DNA of 64,000 nt from the NCBI RefSeq assembly GCF_028858725.1, contig NC_084773.1, positions 20,902,850 to 20,966,849 of the forward strand, written 5' to 3'. Position numbers and translations under genes: made by a program. Below, piece after piece: positions 23,763 through 36,300 of this stretch (positions are counted from its first letter, which is position 1; each line of letters opens with the position of its first letter). Source of the stretch: Colius striatus (taxonomy: Eukaryota; Chordata; Aves; Coliiformes; Coliidae). The notes under the pieces were generated by a model that was not told the DNA's origin, did not search any database, and was given only the letters and a program-made list of their open reading frames with translations.

Positions 23763-26700
23763 CCCTCCTGTGAGTGCCTGTGTGCCAGCAGCTGCCCAGG
23801 AGGGAAGCAGCACGCCGGCTGGGCTGAGGCTTCGGCAGGGAACTTGGCGTCACTCTGTCGGAAGTCATCTGGTGAGGGTGCAGAGCATGAATCAGTCTGG
23901 ATTTCTCTAATCATTTTCTAGCCAGAGTCTTCAAGCAAATATGTACTTTTGCATCGTAACAGCTGTTGCCCTTTCTGCCAGTTTCTAACACTTGCAGTTG
24001 CCACTTGGCTCTAACACGTGCTTCCACCCAGTGCAAACAAATCCCACCCATGCCACGTTTTCCAGATGAAAGCAGAGATCTGCGCGTGAGACGCCCGACA
24101 GCGTCTGGGGAACGTGGGGTTGGTGTGGGAAGGGCATGAGCCCCATCCACACTGCGCCTTCCCTGGCCACAAACCCAAACTTGCAGCCTGTACCTGATGC
24201 ATTGCAAAAGAGGCAAAGTTGTTAATGCCAGGTCATCCCCGTTTAAAATAAGGACATGAGGTGGTTTCGTGGCATGACTGTGAAGTGGCAGAGTTAGGGT
24301 TTTCCCATGGGTTTTCCTGGGAAAAGGCACTTTGCCCTCAGACTTTGGGGTCTCAAGCTGGGTTCTTAGGTTTCTTCTGGTATCTTATATTTGCTACAGG
24401 TTAAAGGAGCACTAAGCAATTAGGTCTCCAAGTAATAAATTCTCCTCAGAGAGTGTCTGGAGTGAAAAGTATATGGGACTGGCAGGCAAGAGCAGCAATT
24501 CAGGAAAGGTCAGGCTGGTGACAGAGCAGATGAGAGAGCACTTCTGCTCCTCTAATCCAGAAACTGAGAGGAGGAGCTGCAGGGAGGAGGAACTCTAGTG
24601 ATCTCTAGCAGCTTCTCCCTTCCCTGAGAGGAGCAGTAATGCAGGACCAAGTTTTTCTACCCTCATTTGCAGGAACTACTTGTATGTGAATGAGTCTCAG
24701 TATTTGGTTTTTTTCTTTCTCCCCAGTAATGCATTGTTTGCACTGTGTAAGGCCTTTAAGGAGAGGGTTAAGAGGGGAAAAAAAAGTGAAGGTCTCCCAT
24801 GTTTTTTATTTCAGTGCAGTGCAGTTTCTGCCTCTGCATTCGTAAAACTGGTGCAGGTGGAGGTTGAATCAACCTTTGTGTCCTGGGCTGATCTGAAGCC
24901 TGCCAGGGTCAGGATGGAGGTGCTGCCTGACCTCAGTGGTGTTTGCAGCTGCCTGGAAGGGCCTCAAGAAATACATCTGAGGGGTGTCAGTCAAAGCTTC
25001 CCTGTGACTGTCCCTTTCCCTTTATCTGAAGGGAATTCCCTGCATTTGGAAAGATTGTTCAGTCTCTGGAACTGCAGCCAAGATACTGAGACACGCAGCA
25101 AAGGTCCCAATAGCTGTCATGGTAATGAAGGAGCAACAGGGACACTTTCCCTGGCAGCAGTCCTGAAAGCATTGCCATATCCATTCCCAGAGAAAAAAAA
25201 CAGCCTTGATACCTGAGAACAAATGGCCTTCAAAGGCAGTTAATGATGGAAAACTGGCCAAGCAAAATCTCACCATGGAGAGAGGGGAGTGATGGCACTG
25301 TCTGGCCCCAACCTCTGATGACCAACGTGAACTGGGGGCAAACCAAAGGGAGGGAAGGAAATACGAGCCATCAGGAAGCCACGGACAGCTATGTGCAGTG
25401 TTTTGCATAGTCAAAGTGGTTGTTTTGAGCCCTTTTGCATTTTGCTTTGGGTTTTCATGCCTCTTGACTCTCTCCTGAGATTCACACCCGGGGTACCTTC
25501 ACAGTCCATTGCCACGAGCAAGTCTCAGTATGAGGGGCTCGTGAAACAGCACAATGCAGTTACTGTGGATCTGAGCTGTCCTGACCACCTGAGCAAAGGG
25601 CCGTGTACCCCAGCTGAGGTGAGCCTCCAGAGACATCTCTCAAGCTCAACTGAGGTTTCCCTGTGATTTGAGCAATTCTTCTCAGCAAATGTCTGACAGA
25701 CAAGCACTGCCTGGAGACCATTAATAGCCCCTGGGAGCCATCCGCAGCCGTTTCCTCACGCCCTGTGCATGTGTGAAACACTGGAAGGGGGCGGGGAAAA
25801 AAGCAAGAAGCTTTTAAAAATCACTTGGACTTAAATTTTGTGGTGATCCCTCTCCTGTTTCAACAACAGTTAGCAGTAGCCGGCCTGTCTGCACCGTTAA
25901 ATGTCAGCATGACTCAACTGGTGTTGGGATCTGCTGGGTCAGGAGGGGACGGGTTCATGCCCGGGGCAGGAGGCTGCTGGAGGTGATGTCCTGGGCAGAA
26001 GACAGTCTGCCCAGCTCCCTCTTGCCTGCCCCTGCCCTCTGCCCAGTTGGCAGCTGCAGGACTCGAGGAGCCCTTGGAAGGACATTGGGGTGACCTGGGC
26101 ATCCTCAAAGCCAGCACTTGTACCCCAACGTGCACCTCAGCTTGGGGCAAGGGTTGTAGCTGTTGTTTCCCTTTGCTTTGTTGCTGGCTGTATTTCATTT
26201 AACCCCTTTACAATTAAATTTGGCTACAATTCCACTCCTGTAGCATTGTCCCAAAAATGCTTTGAGGTTCCCTGGATATGACAGATCCTGTGAGGAGCCA
26301 AGCCCCAGGCTTTTCCCAAGGGAGACTCAGGAGGAGATTTAAAAGCAGCGCTATTGATTAAATAATTAAATGGATACAAATGAGCTTTTCTTGGGATTTT
26401 GTTTAGCTAGTCCTTGAGTGGAAAGAAGTAGGTGGCCTAAGAAGACCTGCATTCTGCCTGCTTTCATTCCTGTTTGAAAAGAGCCTTCTGCTTTCTCACT
26501 GCTGCTGCTCTGGCAGGAAACGGCATCGCCATCAATAATTTATTAGAGGCTGGTACTCCTGGCCAATCCAGCTCCCCTTCCCCCAGCACCACTGGGGACT
26601 TGCCACCAAGTGCAGGTTGGGATTTTTCTGCCTCCCACTGAAAGCTGTGTCAGGGTAGCCTCCGTGCTGGGGAGAGCCCTGGGGCTTTCGTGGCTCTGCT

Positions 26701-27651
26701 CCCGCTGCAGGCGAGCCCCCGTGCTCAGAGCTGTGACACGCTTCTGTGGCAGCCTTGTCTCCCCTGGGTCTCCATCCCCGCCGGGAGGCCAAGGAGCCTT
26801 CACCCCCTTTGGGTCTGGCGGCGGGACAAGCTTCCCTTGCTGTAATGCAGCCGTGATAGCTGAGATCACGGCAGATTCCTGCAGCGTGTGCCTTTGGTAG
26901 CTTTTTAGCAGCCTTTGGAGAATGTTTGTGTGTGCTGATGAGGTCCCCCGGGCGCCAGGGCCTCACTGGAGGCACTGCCTTGTGTCCTTGGAGATGCTTC
27001 ACCACCCGCTGGGCACCGGAGGGTCTGTGGAGAGGGAAGGGGGGCCAGCCACAGCCTAAGCTGAAGCTGTGCTGGCACCTTGCACAGCCCGTATGTGGCT
27101 GGTCTTTCCAGGGCTGGCTTTCATTTTGGGTTGTCAGTTCACCTGTTAAAAAGTTAGACGCAGACACCTCATTAAATATTATGATTTTTGTCTAAACACG
27201 CAGCCTTCCCTGTAAAGCTGCTTTTTAACCCTTTGCTTTTTTCCAAAGCATTACAATCAATAAAGTGAGGAAAAGGTTGCAGGGACATTTCAGTACTAAA
27301 GCAGGGCATTTCCTACAGACTTCCCCTTTTTTTTTAACTATTTTTTTTCCTTTTATTTTGAGCTGTTTGGAAAAGATAAACTGGACAAGTTAATCTTTGA
27401 ATAGCAAATGCCCCTGAAGGGAGAAGCGGGGAGGGGAAGAGAGAGAAAGAATGGTCCTTTCAAAGAATCATTGACCTAAATTGCACTTTAATGCACATAC
27501 CATGCTGTCCACACCACCTACGTGTCTCCAGGAATACTGCTAAATAACAAGCACTAAACGTTTAGTCATTTCCTGCATCACGTTTGCCGGAGCCGGTGGC
27601 TCTGAGTGATGAGCGAGCGCGGCGCGGCTGCAGCGGCCTTCTGGGAGGGCT
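23763..27651. other. Non-coding upstream DNA
   Basis: No known exon is recognised. It contains an open frame behind a strong splice-acceptor-like sequence at 24727-25216 (listed separately) and AT-rich stretches near 26340-26400 and 27290-27400. Minus-strand frames at 26532-27167 are overlapping GC-driven frames and are not called. Confidence 0.5.
24727..25216 (+). other. Open frame behind a strong acceptor, possible exon
   Basis: A strong 3' splice-site-like sequence (a long T/C tract ending in CCCCAG at 24721-24726) is followed by about 163 codons without a stop, ending in TGA at 25214-25216. The frame has no early ATG, so it could only be an internal or terminal exon. Composition is moderate in GC, which makes its length less trivial than for the GC-rich frames. 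I recognise no domain and see no close AATAAA downstream. Chance or a non-coding RNA exon are alternatives. Confidence 0.12.
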
Positions 27652-27995
27652 GCCACGGGGGGCGGGCTCCGTGGCCTTTCGGGAGAGGTGCCACGGGGGG
27701 CGGGCTCCGTGGCCTTTCGGGAGAGGTGCCATGGGGAGCGGGCTCTGTGGCCTTTCGGGAGAGGTGCCATGGGGACCGGGCTCCGTGGCCTTTCAGGAGA
27801 GGTGCCACGGGGAGTGGGCTCCGTGGCCTTTACAGGAGAGGTGCCATGGGGACCGGGCTCCGTGGCTTTTACAGGAGAGGTGCCACGGGGAGTGGGCTCC
27901 GTGGCCTTTCAGGAGAGGTGCCACGGGGAGCGGGCTCCGTGGCTTTACAGGAGAGGTGCCACGGGGAGCGGGCTCTTTGGCCTTTCGGGAGAGGT
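27652..27995 (+). repeat. Minisatellite, nine units of 38-39 bp
   Basis: Nine head-to-tail units start with GCCACGGGG or GCCATGGGG and end with GGGAGAGGT or AGGAGAGGT. Units 5 and 6 are 39 bp, with TTACAGG in place of TTTCAGG or TTTCGGG; the rest are 38 bp. Variants (ACCGGGC, AGTGGGC, AGCGGGC) alternate between units. Each unit holds an inverted repeat (CCAC...GTGG around GGAGC...GCTCC). Because 38 is not a multiple of 3, all three + frames stay open across the array and give repetitive Gly/Arg/Ser translations. I regard these as non-coding. Confidence 0.95.
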
Positions 27996-30900
27996 TTGCA
28001 GCGAGCGGAGGGTTCGTGTTTCAGGCAGCTTTGCGCAGAGGCCGCCCCGCCAGGCCCTGCCCGGCGGTGGGAAAGGCTGGCTCCCAGGCTGGGACAGGCA
28101 GGCTGCACGGGCTTTGGAGGGTTTTTTCCCTTATGGGGCTTTTAAGGAGGATTTATTTTTGTGTTTGATGAATGATGTGAGTTTCTGGGCTCATAGGGAA
28201 TGGCGGCTCAGCCGGCTCGCTCCCCGCCTCGTGTCCCCAGCCTGCCCAGGGCCTCGCTGGCCCCACGTGCCCCCCAGCATCAGGGCAGCTCCCAGCTCTC
28301 ACCTCAGCCTCTCCTCAGCCGTGCAGGGCAGGTGCAGTCAGACCCATGGAGGTTTGCAGTTCATGCTTTGGCCTTTCAGGCTGCCCTCAAAGCAGGTTTC
28401 TGTCCAAGGAACCGAGGGCTAAATCCTCTCGCCTTGTCAGGCTGCTGCCTTCAAAATGGTGGCTGCTTCTCGCTTGAAGATCATGGTAACAGATGGCTAG
28501 ATCTCAAAGACTTTAGCTAAAACCTATAGGGTGTTTTTCACCACATGTCTTGCTAGTTTCCCTCCTAAAGAATAAGAAACCTGTGTGAGAGCCCTTCCAA
28601 CATGCCAGGACTGATCTGACTGCCTGTTAGCTTGGCTTTATATAATCCCTGCACACCATGAGTGGCCTTTGCAGAGCCAAGGCTCTGGCTGGGAGTCCCC
28701 ACGAGCCAGCCTCCCCGCCACGGCCGGTGCTTGCATCTCTGCAGCATCCCTTTGCACACATGTGATTCTCTGGGGTCTAGAGGAAGGGGGGAGTCTGCCC
28801 AGAGTACCTCCCAGACGGGCTGTGCGGGGGCCCAGCGCTTCGTGTGCGTATTCAGGGCATAGTAAGGGCTCATGAAATAGCGTGCACCTTCTGTGCGGCC
28901 CACCAGCGTTTTTGGGCTCATTTAGCAGAGGGAACAAGCAGAAATCTCACAACTCGAGTAAGAGCATATGCTCTGGGAGACCTCGCTACATTGCATAAGC
29001 CTTCCCATTAAAGGAGCTGGCTTTGCGAGCACAGCACATGAGTCAACAGCACAGCTAGACTTGTAACGTGGGAGTCACACCTACTCTTGGCTGCAGAATT
29101 ATCCAGAGAAACAGAAGGTTAATAGGAACAAAATAAAGACTAAGGAACCCTTAAAGGTTAGTTACAGGATTTGATTCAATTGGCAAGAGGGGAGAAAAAG
29201 GAAAGGAAATGGGTCAAGCCAAGGGAGAGAGAGCAGGGCGATGAGAAGCCGTGTTGACCTTAAGGAAAGACAGTTCAGTTCAGATCAGAAAAAACGGGAT
29301 CAAGAAACTTTCTTCCCCTAAATTAGCTATCTGTGGTGAGGGTCATTGCTGATTACAGAAAGAAAAAGTCACTTGACCAATGAGAAGATGCTCGAGAAAC
29401 AGTAAGAGCTGCACGAAGGCAGTTCTGCGAGGCATGGGCTGACTCCCCATAAACACGGGCAAAGCGGGCACCTGGCACAGAGCAGAGGCGCCAACAACAC
29501 GTTCCCTGGCTCTGCCTCTGCCTTGTGAGATCCTCAGTGTGTGTTGGGACATTTCAGACATGAGAACTGACCAAGGAGCGTGTCTGTCTGGGATGTCTGG
29601 AGAGCCTGAGCTCCCGCTCCCCACAGATCAGAGTGCGATCCCTGGGCAGCTCCTGGGGCGCTCCAGCCAGACCTGGGATAAACATCCCCGTAGCCTTGAG
29701 GCCAGGCTGGCCAGGCTGCTGGGGCTGGCAGGGAACCAGGGGCAGCTCTGCTTAGCTGATCTGATCCACATCTCGCTGCAGTTGGCACAAAGGCTCCGGG
29801 TGGACTTTGGGTCAGGCTCAGGAAACAGAGACGTCCTGAACAGATGAATCCACGAGGATTTCGGTTTATAGAGATGTTCCACTGAGAAAAACTCATCCAG
29901 ATACCGAATCCTGACTGTGAGCTGGAGCCAGTTTCCATATAAATTAATGGGGGGCGTTGCATCTGTGTTTTTTCAAGACTGCAGTGGCCTGGCTGGCCCC
30001 ATAGGAAGGAAAAGAAGGAACACAGAAAGTCGTGTTTAGTTTCCAAGGGTGCTATCTTTGTTTTTCCCCTAGGAGGCAAGGCTTCATGTGGCCAGATCTG
30101 GCACTGCTCACGTTGCAGCCTCGCCTGCCTGAGGTTCACCTCAGCCCCAGATCTGTGGTGTAAAAATCGGGGATTACCAAGATGGGAGTGAAAAAAACCC
30201 CCTTGATAGCTCAGAGCTGCTGGTCAGAGCATATAGAAGAGCCCCACATCAGGCTGCCCTGGAACTGCTTTCGTTATTACTTTGGTTTCTTGGCTCTCCT
30301 CCATGCACACCAAGGTCTAAGTGGAACATGTCCGTGGGGGAGGTGTTGGGCAACAGAAGTAGTGTTTCATCCCTCGCTCTCAGTGCTCTTGCAGAGGGAG
30401 AGATCATCTTGTGATCGAGGCACAAGACCAGGAGTCAGACGATCTGGGTTACTGCAAAGTTTGGTTTGCCAATATTGGCTCAGAGTTCTGACACCTCCAA
30501 ACGCAGAGGTGCCCAGGGAATGTGCAGGTTGCCCACTCCCACAGTGTTATTTTGGGGTTCTTGTGCTGTTCTTGGTAACTGCTCAATGGATTTAGCAAAC
30601 TAATTTACCAGTGATGAACTCCATTGTGATGGAGACAAGGAATATTTAGTGGCCTTAGCCTGCAGTTCTTGGAAATGGCCTTCAGGACTGATTCATAAGG
30701 GGTGATGGAGAGAGGAAGACAGAGAAGATCTGAAGGTCTGGCCTCCATGTGCCTCCCAACAGACAGCACTCACACAGTGCCTGTCTCACCATCAAACCCT
30801 GCACTCAGGGTAACGAAAACAGTGTCTCTTTTCTGAGGAGAGGTCACCTGTGTAATGCAGAAATCCCCCTGCATGGCCCCTGTCCTGCTGCAGGGCCCCA

Positions 30901-33015
30901 CGGGGAGCCACAGGGCTTTGCCCATGTGCCAGCAGACCTGCCGTGGCCAAACATGACCACTGAGCACCTGCCTCCTGGCGAGGCACCTTTGGACACGAGG
31001 TCTCACCCCATCCCTTCCCCTCCTGGGGCTTTCCCTGACTCCAGCCACAGCAGGGAAGTGGCCAACACATCTGAATAAACTTCTCTGATGTATGGGGCCA
31101 GGGGGTTGGAGAAAGGCTGTCTGAGGCCCCTGTGCAACAAATCTTCTGCAGGCATTCTGAAACGCCTTCTTCAGAGCCAGGGGACCCCAGCTCACATCTC
31201 TAGGAGCAGGGAGCAAGGCTGAGGCCCCCCGTGGGGAGCAGAGCCCAGCGTCTCCGCTTGCTGCCCACTGCGGGCTCTGCTGCTGCATCGTCTGGCAACG
31301 AGCCGTAGCGCAGGCTTCAAGTGCTCGAGTTCCATCCCTGCCTCTCCTCCAGCATCTGCCACGGGGCCTGGCACAGGAGACTGCTCAGTTTTCCCTAAAT
31401 CTGGCTGAACCGTCTCCCGGGAAATGGGAGTCAGCTTGCTGCTGTCTTGCTTGCATCAGTCCCAGAGTGGCAGGTGGGAAGGCAAAGCCTCTCTTTAGCT
31501 GGAGACGGACAGAGGAGTTTCCATCCCCAAAATGTACAGGTTTGGGAAGTTTCAGGGGGTGGGGGGGGGCAGGGGGAAAAAGATACAACTCAGTAAATCA
31601 GACTGCCCTCTTTTCAGGTGCAGACTCAGGGAGCTGGAGCAAGGTAGAAGAGGGGGAGAAACAGCAGTTGCAAAGGGCCCGTGAGGCGCTGGAAGGCGGC
31701 GAGGCACGAGCGGGGCTCCCTGCGTGGCACCTCGTGCCACCCCCAGCCACCCGCTTGGCCTTGTGCCTCCAAACCACCCGTCTTGTGATCAGGGTTGGGT
31801 GGGTTTTTTTTAATCCCTCTCAATTGTTGTGCTTTCAGTCCCATGATTTTGTTTTGGCTGTTCCTAACTCTTCGCCCTGGGGAAGGGAGGCGGGGAACAG
31901 CCCAGGATCCGTACTGCCGTGGTTCTCTGGGTGCCGGGGTCTGGCAGTGAAGTGACAAGGCATCACCTTCCAGGCTGCAGCAGGCAGTTTGTGACAAATG
32001 GTGGGTAGTGCAGTTCTCCTAACGAAGCTGTTTTCAGCATAACCAGTGGTTTCACTTCATTTCACTCCTTCACTCCTTTATCCAAGCGGTGAAGGCAAGT
32101 CAGTCATCAGCCTAACAGCACAGATCCTGGCATTGTGTTCACCTTAGGGCACTTCTGAGACATCCTGGTGCAGTACAGGAATGTTCTTGGCCAGTGACAG
32201 GTAGAGACTACATCCTGCATCATGCTGAGTTGCCAGAATTGAAGGGATCACACTATTTCTAGGTAATTTTAATGGCACTGAGAGACAGGGTTTGACACTT
32301 AGATGGTGCTTCTCTTACTGAAAAGTCCCAGAGCACTTTCCTGGCAGAATTTGATACAGCAACTGTCCACAGAGATAAAATGTGCCAATTGAGTGGTAGC
32401 ACTGGCATTAAGGTAAAGACAAGCCTTGTATTCTGCATGCTGGGGGTGCACTGGACAGATGAACACGTTATCTACCTCTGTGGCACACCCTCATGAGACA
32501 CAGAGGGCTCGCTTCTAAATGCCCCCTGAGGGCAAGCTCAGAAGTGCCTCTGTGTGCCCACCTGACCCGTGGCTGACCTGCTCCTGTGCCAGCCTGCTGC
32601 ACTTCCCCATCTCACTTCCCCCATGGGACACGGGCGCTGGCGGTTCCCTGCCCTGGAAGCCTCCCCTGCTCTGAGTCACGCTTCTCTTCCTCCGCTGCCC
32701 TCGGGACACGGCCTCTACCAGCCTCTGGGGGTTTTCCACGTCTTGCAATTGGATGCAAACATGACAGGAGAGTGCTGGCAAGGGATGGTGGATCATGAGC
32801 GTCCCGTGGGTGGTGTGGCTGTGCCTCTGCCTCGTGTGCCAGCCGTGGAGGCATCTCTGCAGCTCCGAGGCAGCACCGAGTGCAGGGCACGATGCACAGG
32901 GAGAGCTGTGTGAGAGCAATGAGTGCCTCTTGACCCACAACCACGAAGGCTGGTTGTCCTCGGGTTGGGTGGGAGGGAGGTTGGGCCTTCCTTTGGCCTC
33001 TTGCTTCTTGTTCTT
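27996..33015. other. Non-coding upstream DNA
   Basis: No known exon is recognised. Contents include a G-rich tract at 31555-31576 and ordinary mixed-composition DNA. Frames at 29534-30139 (-) and 31467-31955 (+) have no recognisable domain and are overlapped by other frames. Confidence 0.5.
31555..31576 (+). repeat. G-run tract, G-quadruplex potential
   Basis: Runs of five, nine and five G are separated by T and CA. The middle run can supply two tracts, so the stretch satisfies a four-tract quadruplex motif. It is not inside a CpG island. Confidence 0.6.
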
Positions 33016-33375
33016 AGAATCACAGAGTGCTGGGGGCTGGCAGGGCCCTGCAGAGCTGCCCCGGCCCCTGCTACAGCAGGTTCCCCTGGCTCAGGGGGCA
33101 CAGGACTGTGTCCAGGTGAAACCTCCCGAGAAGGAGCCTCCACACCTTCCCTGGGCAGCCTGGGCCAGGGCTCCCTCACCTCAGCGCCAAAGGACTTTCT
33201 CCTTGTGTTTCAGGGGAAGGTTTTGTGTTCCAGCTGATGTCCATCACCCCTTGTCCTGTCGCTGGACACTGCAGAAAAAAGACTCATCCCATCCTCCTGA
33301 CACCCACCCTTTAGGGACTTTAAGTGTTGCTGAGATCCCCCCTCAGCCTTCTGCAGGCTACACAGGCTGACCAAG
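33016..33375 (-). mobile_element. CR1 LINE fragment, inverted
   Basis: Read on the + strand it begins with AGAATCACAGAG, the reverse complement of the CR1 terminal motif. It continues through 'cctgctacagcaggttcccct', 'gaaggagcctccacaccttc', 'ccttgtcctgtcgctggaca', 'catcctcctgacacccaccc' and 'gatcccccctcagccttctg'. These match the complement of a CR1 subtype distinct from the other three copies. It is 5'-truncated, with no coding capacity left. Confidence 0.93.
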
Positions 33376-36300
33376 GATGGGGATATGACTTCTGCTCTGT
33401 CTGTCTGGAGAGCACGTGTGTGCACCCACCTCTCCACAAAACCCCACAGCAGTTTCTGTGCCCTGCAGCCCCAGAGCATCCCCGTGCAGCTGGTTAGAAC
33501 CCCACTAGCCACAGGTGAGCAACAACACATATCTCGAGGGGGTCTCCACGGTTGCCCCAGCTTTACCACATACTGGGGTTGCACTGAAAGAGTTGGAGTG
33601 AGTCCTGGGTGAGGCTGCAGCTCTCATGTACCACAGCTCATCACCACTTTTCTCAGGAGCAGGCAGAATGGCAGCAGGAGCTGCTGCCAGGGGATTTCCA
33701 CCCCGAATCAGAACCGTGTCAGTCGTGGGAATGAGATACCAAAGCAGTGTAGCTCTTTTTCCGTGTTTTGATTTGTTTTTTTGTGGGAAGCTGGCTGTGG
33801 GGATGTGTGATTTGGGGGTGTGGGTGGTGACCCCAGCACAGAGCGAACTGACGCTCGTAGAGGTTGCTAAGTGATGGATGGAACGGCAGCCACGGCCGCG
33901 GGAGAGGCGCCGAGCAAACGGTGCTGCAAGGCTGCCTTGTGGTCAGAGGGGGCTGCAGGGGTTTCTTTGCAAGCTGAAACAGAAGTGATTTGTGTTTTAA
34001 AAACCCGTAAGAAACCCAGAGCTACAGATCTGACTCTCTGAGGAAGTTGCTTTGTGGTGAAAATAGTTTGGTATCCAAAATACACAGGATAAGCGGCTCG
34101 GAGGAGGTCAGGGCAGTCAGCTGAACTGGTCCTGTTACTCAGCACTCTGACAGGCTCCGGGAGGGGCTTCTCTGGAAATCTGGAGGAGGTTTCACGATGG
34201 AGGACGGGGCTAAACCAAGGTCTGCCGCCTCCATCATTCCGGCAGCTGAACGGCAGCGCGGGATCTAGTCGCAACGTGACACGGCTCCTCAGATGGAAAA
34301 GCTAACCTCCAACCTCCCTGAGGTACAGCCAAAATGATTAATGGAGCAATCTCTGCTGAGGTGGGTTGTTCCTCAGGTCGCCTGGTTTGTGTTTCCCCTG
34401 CACCTATCTGTGAGGAGGATCTGAGGCGAGCCCTGGCTTGGGGCAGCTGACGGTGATCAAATGCAGTGTGTGAAAATCCATCTTGAGGAAGTAAGTGCCT
34501 TGTGCTGTGCACTGCAGCCCTGAGAGATGAGGCCTGGGCACTGGCAAAGCCACAGCACCAGCCTGTCCAGCCCAGCACCATGGTTTCCAGCGAAACTGGG
34601 GTTGCCAGAGGTGTTGAGCCGGTCGTGTCATGCTCTGGGCATCCTGACAGCTCCTCACTGCTGGCTGGGCACAGGACCAGCGTTCCCAAGGGATGGCTAG
34701 CAAAAAGCAGTGTATTTTAGTATTTCTCACGAGGTTTTTTAAAGAGCAGCCAAAATGGATGGGCTTCAGACAGCTGTTTGTGCCACAGGGTGTTTTGTTT
34801 CCATGTGCAGTCCCTAACTCCTCCCTGCCTCAGTGTAGCTATCAGTGGGAACAGCCCCAGATGCCCCTGAATGGGTTCCCCGAAGATGCCCCGATGTCCA
34901 AGACACAAACAGTACAGGGGCTGAGAAAGGGTTAATGAGGGCAGGAGCTGGTAACAGGGCTGGTCCCTGGATGGGGATGCTGCTTGTGGGGAAGAGGAAG
35001 GCCAGGGTCTGGGGCGTAGGAGAGACTTGGAGGGTTGTTACTGTCATCAGAAGAGATGAGGAGAGCGGGGCAGGCAGGCGAGGTCTGGGCTTCTGGCTCA
35101 GGGTTTCAAAGAGCTGCTTTTAAGGAGAACTTCCTCTGGGAGGAAGAGAAAAAGAGACATGGAAAGAATCCAAACCCTCTGCTGAGAAAGAGGGTGAGGC
35201 CAGACAGGATTGATTTGGGACTTTATTTGGGTGTGCTTGGAACTGCCTGGGCCCGGGGAAGCACCGGGAGCCCGAGGATGAGGATAACCTGTGGGCAGAG
35301 GGTGCAGGCTGGAGCCAGGCCCCGGGCTGTGGGAGGGTGAATCACCCCTCCACACCTGCAGAAAGCACCTTGCTGGCTGCAGTCAGAGCAATCTTTGCTG
35401 AACTGGGCTTTTTTTTTGATGTAAATAGGAAATGACTTCTGCAGCTGAGCCTTTGTGGGCACAGGGCTATAAAAGGTGCTGCCGCTTTACATACCACATC
35501 GTAGCCTGAGAGAGAGGAAGGAGGCTTTGCTAGTGCAGTCACATAGTTAATAAGCAAATATGTGTGGCTCCATGGGGCTTGAATAACTTTTGGAAGCAAA
35601 GCAGCTACGAGGGCTGAGCCCTTCCCCTGCTCTGTGTGACTAAAACTTACTGTTTGGTTTCCCTTACAAAGTCACCGAACCCGAATGTTTCCGTGCTGGG
35701 CTCTGGCTCGTTGCCTTTGTGGCTCATAAGGAATGACCCTGCTGCAGTCTGCTGTGTGCACCGGTTGCCCCTGGGCTCCACTGATGTTTCTGTGTGGGCC
35801 TGCTGGCTGGGGGATGACTTGGGAAGCCCAAAACCTGCAGCTTCTTGCTGCAGGAAGGAGCAATGAGCAGAAGAGATTGCTGTAATGCCCCGTGGAGGCA
35901 GCCTGTGCTGCACAGGGCTCAGGAGGGATGGGGTCAGGGGCTCTTCTGGCTCCAACAGTTCAGAGCCCCAGCTGAGTAAAGGCTGAGGGGGCCTATTTCC
36001 ATCACAGTCTATCATAAGGGGGTGATTCAGTGGCTTTCTAGAAATACGAGCATCTAAAAGAAGGAAAGGAGGAAGCTTTCCTTCTGTGTCTCACTCTACA
36101 TTAAGAAATAAGGCAACTTGGGTTCTCCCTTCAGGCAAAAGGGAAATTTGGCAGAGAAAAGCCCCTCCCTACCTCCACACAGCTCTGCACGCCGTGGCTG
36201 AGCTTCACTGTGTGCTGCTTTGGACATCAAGTACTTTCCCCAGAAAATACTAGTCACAGGTTTGCCTTCCAACAGCCAACCCTCAACCTTCCTGCGAGCA

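Noticed and set aside
27652..27995. CRISPR-like array
   Set aside because: Units are contiguous with no unique spacers, and the genome is vertebrate.
27584..28422. 194-, 179- and 244-codon + frames with Gly/Arg repeats
   Set aside because: They are translations of the 38-bp minisatellite, open in every phase because the unit has no stop.
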